Source: an uncultured Oscillospiraceae bacterium
GTDB taxonomy: Bacteria; Bacillota; Clostridia; Oscillospirales; Oscillospiraceae
Assembly (NCBI GenBank): GCA_934591815.1
Contig: CAKTPV010000027.1
Span: 1 to 19,368 of the forward strand
Length of the DNA stretch: 19,368 bases
Direction: 5' to 3'
Shown here: one piece after another, positions 15,730-19,368 of the stretch
Position numbering within the stretch: position 1 is the first letter of the stretch
Layout: each line of letters starts with the position of its first letter
Made by a program: the position numbers and the translations under genes
The notes under the pieces: generated by a model
Databases searched by the model: none
What the model was told of the DNA's origin: nothing
Seen by the model: only the letters and a program-made list of their open reading frames with translations

Positions 15730-16557
15730 TTACTTCTTGAGGATGGCGTCCACCACACCGTCCAGCCAGTGACCCTGGAACTGTTCGATGGCGCCGTCGT
15801 CCGTCAGCTTGGCCAGCTGGGGGTCGATGGGCATCTTGGCCAGCAGGGGCAGACCATACTCCTTAGCGGCCTCCTCGGTCTTGCCCTCACCGAAGATGTA
15901 GAGCTTCTTGCCGCAGTCGGGACACTCCACATAGCTCATGTTCTCCACCAGACCGACGATGGGGATGTTCATCATCTGCGCCATCTTCACGGCCTTCTGC
16001 ACCACCATGGACACCAGCTCCTGCGGAGAGGCGACAATGATAACGCCGTCCACCGGCAGGGTCTGGAACACGTTGAGGGCCACGTCACCGGTGCCGGGAG
16101 GCATATCCACGAACATATAGTCCACGTCGTTCCACAGCACGTCGCCCCAGAACTGCTGCACCACACCGCCGATGACGGGGCCGCGCCAGATGACGGGGTC
16201 CGTCTCATGCTCCAGCAGCAGGTTCACGGACATCAGCTGAATGCCGGTGGCGGTGGTGACAGGGACGATGGCGTCGCCCTGCGCCATGGCGCGGCCATGG
16301 ATGCCGAAGGCCTTGGGGATGGAGGGGCCGGTGACGTCGGCGTCCAGAATGGCGACATTGTAGCCCTCCCGGCGGACAGCTACCGCCAGCTGGCTGGTGA
16401 CCATGGATTTGCCGACGCCGCCCTTGCCGGACACCACGCCGTAGACCTTACCGACGCGGCAGCCGTCGCGCAGGGGCTTGATCTGGAAGGGACTTTCGTT
16501 CTTGCGGTCTGCGCAGTTCTCGGTGCAGCTGCCGCAATCGTGGGTGCATTCGCTCAT
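15730..16557 (-). CDS. mrp: Mrp/NBP35-family iron-sulfur carrier ATPase
   Basis: P-loop ATPase of the ParA/MinD fold that carries or assembles iron-sulfur clusters for target proteins in the cytoplasm. The 275 residues contain the deviant Walker A KGGVGKS (45-51), LDADVTGPSIP (71-81), FVDMPPGTGD (149-158) and the C-terminal cluster-binding CPDC (C212, C215). The N-terminus adds four cysteines (C4, C8, C11, C15), reminiscent of the extra cluster site of eukaryotic NBP35. No MIP18 (DUF59) domain is present. ATG at 16557 has AAAGGAG about 8 bases upstream on the minus strand. It follows the ATPase gene at 16665-18857 by 107 bases and has its own likely promoter. It converges on livF. Confidence 0.93.
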   Translation of the reverse strand: MSECTHDCGSCTENCADRKNESPFQIKPLRDGCRVGKVYGVVSGKGGVGKSMVTSQLAVAVRREGYNVAILDADVTGPSIPKAFGIHGRAMAQGDAIVPVTTATGIQLMSVNLLLEHETDPVIWRGPVIGGVVQQFWGDVLWNDVDYMFVDMPPGTGDVALNVFQTLPVDGVIIVASPQELVSMVVQKAVKMAQMMNIPIVGLVENMSYVECPDCGKKLYIFGEGKTEEAAKEYGLPLLAKMPIDPQLAKLTDDGAIEQFQGHWLDGVVDAILKK

Positions 16558-16593
16558 AGTTGCTTCTCCTTTTTTTTCGCTTACAGTTGGTTG

Positions 16594-16662
16594 CTGCGGC
16601 CGTCCTACGCCGCAGAGGAATCATTTTATATATGGTATACCACGTTCCGCTCCGTTTTGCAA
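16594..16662 (-). promoter_or_regulatory. Predicted promoter and leader hairpin of mrp
   Basis: On the minus strand: -35 TTGCAA (16657-16662), a 17-base spacer, and -10 TATACC (16634-16639) with a TGG extension. Each hexamer matches at 4 of 6 positions, so this is moderate. A second AT-rich patch (TATAAA, near 16625) has no good -35. The leader holds a 7-bp hairpin (16594-16600 with 16609-16615). The hairpin has no T-run behind it, so it is not a clear terminator for the upstream gene. Confidence 0.4.
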
Positions 16663-16664
16663 GG

Positions 16665-18857
16665 TCACAGGCGGATGACGCTGACGTTTTCCCGTCCCTG
16701 CAGATACGCCCGCTCCCGATCGTGGCAGGTAAACAGCAGGATCTGCCGGTTCCGGCTCTCGGCGAGCAGATAATCCAGCGCCGCGCGGAGCCGGTCGTCG
16801 TCGAAGGTCACCAGCGCGTCGTCGAGGACGAGGGGAACGTGCTTTTCCACGGGCAGCACCATGTCGCAGATGGCGAGGCGCACCGCCAGATACAGCTGGT
16901 CGGCGGCGCCTTGGCTGAGCTGCTGGATGCTGCGGCTCATGGGGTCGCCGGCGGCCTCCGCGGAGAGGGACAGGTCGCTGCTCAGCAGTACCTTGTCGTA
17001 TTTCCCGGCGGTGAGAGCGGCGAAGATCTCCGCCGCCCGCCCGCCCAGCGCAGGGGAAAAGCGGTTTTGCAGGGTGGTGCTGGCCTGCTCCAGTGCCGTC
17101 ATAGCCAGCGCGATGGCGTCGTATTCCTCTTGAAGGCGGGACAGCTCCTCCTGCTTCTGCGATAGCTGCGCGGCCAGATCGCTGCTGCTGTCCAGCGCCC
17201 GGATGCGGCCCAGCAGCGTATCATAGCGGCGGCGCGCCTCTGTCAGCGCCTGTTGCGCCTGTGCCAGCGCCTCCGAGACATCCTCCGCTGCGGCGAGGGA
17301 GACGGGAGCGGCGGGCTGTGCCAGCTCCTCCTCCGTCAGCTGTGCGCGTAGGGCATCCCGGTACAGGGCAGCCTCCCGCGCCTGTTGCCGAGCGGCGGCC
17401 AGTGCGTCCCTGCGGCGGCGCACCTGCGCCAGCGCAGTCTGCGCTTCGGACAGGCTGGCGGCCTCCGGAGCGAAGCGGCGCACCTGCACCAGCAGAGCCG
17501 TCAGCCGCGCGCGGCAGGCCTCCTCTGCGTCGTCAGCGAGGGCCTGGGCGCGGCGGGCGGTCTCGGCGTCGTTCGCCGCCTGTTGGCGCAAGGGGAGATA
17601 TTCCGCGATCTGTTCTTCCAGCGCGGCGCGCTGGCGGGCGGCAAAGCTTTGCCGCTCGACGATGGCCTGACGGCGAAATTTCACGGCGAGAAGTGTGGCG
17701 ATCACGCCCAGACCCGCCATAGCGAGGCAGAGGCAGAAGGGGAGCAGCCCGCGGCTGCGGAGGAGGAACGCCAGCACCGTGGCGGCGACCACCAGCGAGC
17801 CGGTGAAAAATGGAAGGAACGGGAAGGGGGCTTTCTCCGGCACGATGGCGGCGACGCGCTGACGCAGCTCCGGTTCGGCGTCGGGGTAGAGAGGGTGCGC
17901 CTCCCACGCGGCGCGGGTATCCCCGGCGGTGCGGCGGGCGTCCTCTGCGGCGCGGCGTTTTTCTGTCAGGGCGGACAGCTCCGGGAGCAGGGCTGCCGCC
18001 TGCCCCTCCAGCAGCGACAGGGCGGCATCGTCGGGCAGAGCGCCGGACGCATTGACCAGGGCATCGGCGCGGCACTGGGCGTCCTCCGCCGCCTGCACCG
18101 CGTCACGGTAGGCGTTGATCCGTTCCTGGCGCTGCTGCGCCTGCTGCTGCGCGGCTTGCCGTTGGAGCGCGGCGGTGCGGCGCTCCAGCGCATCCGCTTC
18201 CTCCTGCGCCTGCCCAGCCTGCTGCTGCAAGGCATCCACCTCCCGCAGGGTCTCCTGCAGTTGGTCGATCTCCCGCTCCAGCACGGGGATCTGGCCGGTG
18301 GTGCGGTTGCTCCGGCGGCGGTTCAGCTGCTTTTTCAATCGCTCGTAGGACGCGGTATAGGAGGCATCCTCCTCGCCGGTGGTGATGAGGGAGGCGATGC
18401 GGCGTTCCAGCTCGGCGTCATGCCGCACCGCCAGCGCGTTCTGCCCGATAAAGGCACTGCGCTCAAAGACCTCCCGAGGCACACCCAGCAGCTGCTCTCC
18501 TGCGTTCAGCGCGGTGAGTCCCTCCACGGGGGTGGCGGTGCCGGTATAAGTGCAGGAAAACCCGCCCATAGGCGATGCGGCGCGGCGCGTATCCCGCAGC
18601 AGCGTGTAGGCGTGTCCGTCCGCCGTCAGCTCCATGCGGCCCTGCATGGCGGCGCCGCTCCACGGGACATAGCGTTTCTTGTCGGCCAGCGTGCTGCGTT
18701 CGCGGGAGGGAAAGCCGTAGAGCATGGTGCGGATAAAGGCGCTCCATGTGGACTTGCCGGATTCGTTGGGGGCGCAGATCAGATTCAGGCCGGGATGCAG
18801 GTGCAGCTCCTGCTGCTCCAGCCGACCGAAGGTGGCGTTCAGGTAGTGAAATTCCAC
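16665..18857 (-). CDS. YhaN/SbcC-like coiled-coil ATPase with a central membrane hairpin
   Basis: An ABC-type ATPase of the Rad50/SMC/RecF class, 730 residues. Walker A PNESGKST is at 30-37 near the N-terminus. A long coiled coil (about 163-340) leads to two adjacent hydrophobic helices (about 347-367 and 371-392). A second coiled coil (393-600) returns to the C-terminal half-site with signature LSQG (647-650), Walker B VPLVLDD (674-680) and a CHDRE switch segment (711-715). Such proteins hinge DNA-bound heads on a long arm. Here the arm tip looks anchored in the membrane, as I recall for B. subtilis YhaN, whose partner YhaO is a SbcD-like nuclease. No nuclease gene is adjacent in this window. 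The start is GTG at 18857, with AAAGGAGG seven bases upstream. A DNA-repair role is inferred from the family only. Confidence 0.8.
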   Translation of the reverse strand: MEFHYLNATFGRLEQQELHLHPGLNLICAPNESGKSTWSAFIRTMLYGFPSRERSTLADKKRYVPWSGAAMQGRMELTADGHAYTLLRDTRRAASPMGGFSCTYTGTATPVEGLTALNAGEQLLGVPREVFERSAFIGQNALAVRHDAELERRIASLITTGEEDASYTASYERLKKQLNRRRSNRTTGQIPVLEREIDQLQETLREVDALQQQAGQAQEEADALERRTAALQRQAAQQQAQQRQERINAYRDAVQAAEDAQCRADALVNASGALPDDAALSLLEGQAAALLPELSALTEKRRAAEDARRTAGDTRAAWEAHPLYPDAEPELRQRVAAIVPEKAPFPFLPFFTGSLVVAATVLAFLLRSRGLLPFCLCLAMAGLGVIATLLAVKFRRQAIVERQSFAARQRAALEEQIAEYLPLRQQAANDAETARRAQALADDAEEACRARLTALLVQVRRFAPEAASLSEAQTALAQVRRRRDALAAARQQAREAALYRDALRAQLTEEELAQPAAPVSLAAAEDVSEALAQAQQALTEARRRYDTLLGRIRALDSSSDLAAQLSQKQEELSRLQEEYDAIALAMTALEQASTTLQNRFSPALGGRAAEIFAALTAGKYDKVLLSSDLSLSAEAAGDPMSRSIQQLSQGAADQLYLAVRLAICDMVLPVEKHVPLVLDDALVTFDDDRLRAALDYLLAESRNRQILLFTCHDRERAYLQGRENVSVIRL

Positions 18858-18897
18858 TGCGCGTCCTCCTTTCAGGGTATATTATATAATGGTATCG

Positions 18898-18926
18898 ATT
18901 ATAGCACAGAGGACGAAAAATGTCAT
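18898..18926 (-). promoter_or_regulatory. Predicted sigma-A promoter of the coiled-coil ATPase gene
   Basis: On the minus strand: -35 ATGACA (18921-18926, 5 of 6), a 17-base spacer, and a perfect -10 TATAAT (18898-18903) preceded by TGC. The two -35 boxes of this promoter and the rRNA promoter are 45 bases apart and face away from each other. Confidence 0.75.
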
Positions 18927-18941
18927 CTGCGGGACAATTTG

Positions 18942-19000
18942 AAAAAAACTGAAAAAAGAATAAAAAAAGTGTTGACAAATGGCTTTGACCGTAGTAATAT
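18942..19000 (+). promoter_or_regulatory. rRNA operon promoter with A-tract UP element
   Basis: -35 TTGACA (18972-18977, perfect), a 17-base spacer, and -10 TAATAT (18995-19000, 4 of 6). Upstream, 18942-18969 carries three phased runs of six to seven A, the typical UP element that makes rRNA promoters strong. Transcription would start near 19007, about 200 bases before 16S. Only one promoter was found here; a tandem P2 was looked for and not seen. Confidence 0.8.
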
Positions 19001-19006
19001 ATCAAC

Positions 19007-19208
19007 TGTTCCGCGTGGGACGTGTACCTTGTAAATTAAACAACGAACGAAACGAAAAGCACCAGACGGGAGCACAGAGATGTGCAACTGAAAAGACTTG
19101 GTGGAGCCGGGTTAAGTCAATTACCGGTGAAGCTAAGTATAAAAAGTTTTAAGCTATGACAAATAGCTCTGTAAAGATTAGCCCGGCGGAAACGCCGTGT
19201 TGATACAA
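19007..19208 (+). promoter_or_regulatory. rRNA operon leader with boxB/boxA-like antitermination site
   Basis: About 200 transcribed bases precede 16S. A 6-bp hairpin AGCTAT/ATAGCT (19152-19157 with 19163-19168) overlaps AGCTCTGTAAAGA (19165-19177), which resembles the boxA consensus bound by NusB/S10. The order hairpin-boxA is that of bacterial rRNA leaders. Just before 16S there is a hairpin CGGCG-GAAA-CGCCG (19184-19197), probably part of the processing region. No coding frame of note was seen. Confidence 0.55.
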
Positions 19209-19368
19209 TTTATAGAGAGTTTGATCCTGGCTCAGGACGAACGCTGGCGGCGTGCTTAACACATGCAAGTCGAACGAGAATCTGTGGAACGAGGATTCGT
19301 CCAAGTGAAGCGGAGGACAGTGGCGGACGGGTGAGTAACGCGTGAGGAACCTGCCTTTCAGAGGGGGA
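19209..19368 (+). rRNA. rrs: 16S ribosomal RNA, first ~160 bases
   Basis: The universal 5' region is plain: AGAGTTTGATCCTGGCTCAG from 19216 (E. coli position 8), then GACGAACGCTGGCGGCGTGC, ACATGCAAGTCGAACG and GGCGGACGGGTGAGTAACGC. This puts the mature 5' end at about 19209. The gene runs off the window, so the rest of the rRNA operon is unseen. The V1 loop and the following CCTGCCTTTCAGAGGGGGA resemble Oscillospiraceae 16S as I remember it. Genus cannot be assigned. Confidence 0.97.

Noticed and set aside
18984..19010. A second tandem rRNA promoter using TTGACC at 18985
   Set aside because: The bases 16-18 positions downstream are not a -10 (ACTGTT-like), so only the TTGACA promoter is supported.
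17385..19034. A 549-codon plus-strand frame opposite the coiled-coil ATPase, running into the rRNA promoter
   Set aside because: It is a shadow of the ATPase gene, its end reads through promoter elements, and it has no domain or ribosome binding site.
1..19368. CRISPR array, insertion sequence, prophage, toxin-antitoxin or defence genes
   Set aside because: I saw no regularly spaced direct repeats, no transposase or integrase motifs, and no genes of those families. Every long gene was assigned to a housekeeping, transport or repair-like family.

Overview
The window comes from a low-oxygen, moderately GC-rich Firmicute, most likely a gut clostridium of the Oscillospiraceae. Three things point there: the gdpP-rplI-dnaB and tilS-hpt-ftsH gene orders typical of Firmicutes, strong AGGAGG ribosome binding sites with several TTG and GTG starts, and the first ~160 bases of a 16S rRNA gene whose V1 region looks Oscillospiraceae-like. 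The genus cannot be fixed from this. All the protein genes look like chromosomal core or common accessory genes. I see no prophage, insertion sequence, CRISPR array, toxin-antitoxin pair or defence island.

Left (1-1893): the 5' four-fifths of an RNase J gene on the minus strand, cut by the window edge. It has a ~236-nt structured leader. A compact intergenic region follows, with divergent promoters for rnj and gdpP and a perfect 12-bp palindrome between them.

Centre-left (1893-10234): seven plus-strand genes in close succession: gdpP (c-di-AMP phosphodiesterase), rplI (ribosomal protein bL9), dnaB (replicative helicase), tilS (tRNA-Ile lysidine synthetase), hpt (purine salvage), lepB (signal peptidase I) and ftsH (membrane AAA protease). 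They read as one housekeeping operon, possibly with internal promoters, and end at a 17-bp stem terminator.

Centre-right (10235-15721): a complete branched-chain (or related) amino-acid ABC importer, livJHMGF, with its own promoter. It comprises a lipoprotein binding protein, two permeases and two ATPases. Large stem-loops lie between livJ and livH, which suggests that the binding protein is made in excess of the membrane parts. A 21-bp A/T-flanked hairpin ends livF and, read the other way, the convergent mrp gene.

Right (15722-19368): two minus-strand genes, mrp (Fe-S carrier/scaffold ATPase) and a YhaN/SbcC-like coiled-coil ATPase with a membrane hairpin in its middle. Divergent from the latter is an rRNA operon with an A-tract-rich promoter, a boxB/boxA-like leader and the start of 16S rRNA, cut by the window edge.

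I did not find a convincing new multi-gene system. The points most worth checking are the orphan membrane-anchored SMC-like ATPase, the Asn replacing the DHHA1 GGGH histidine in GdpP, the ~55-residue insert in LivG, and the unexplained RNA/DNA structures at the rnj/gdpP, hpt/lepB and livJ/livH junctions.
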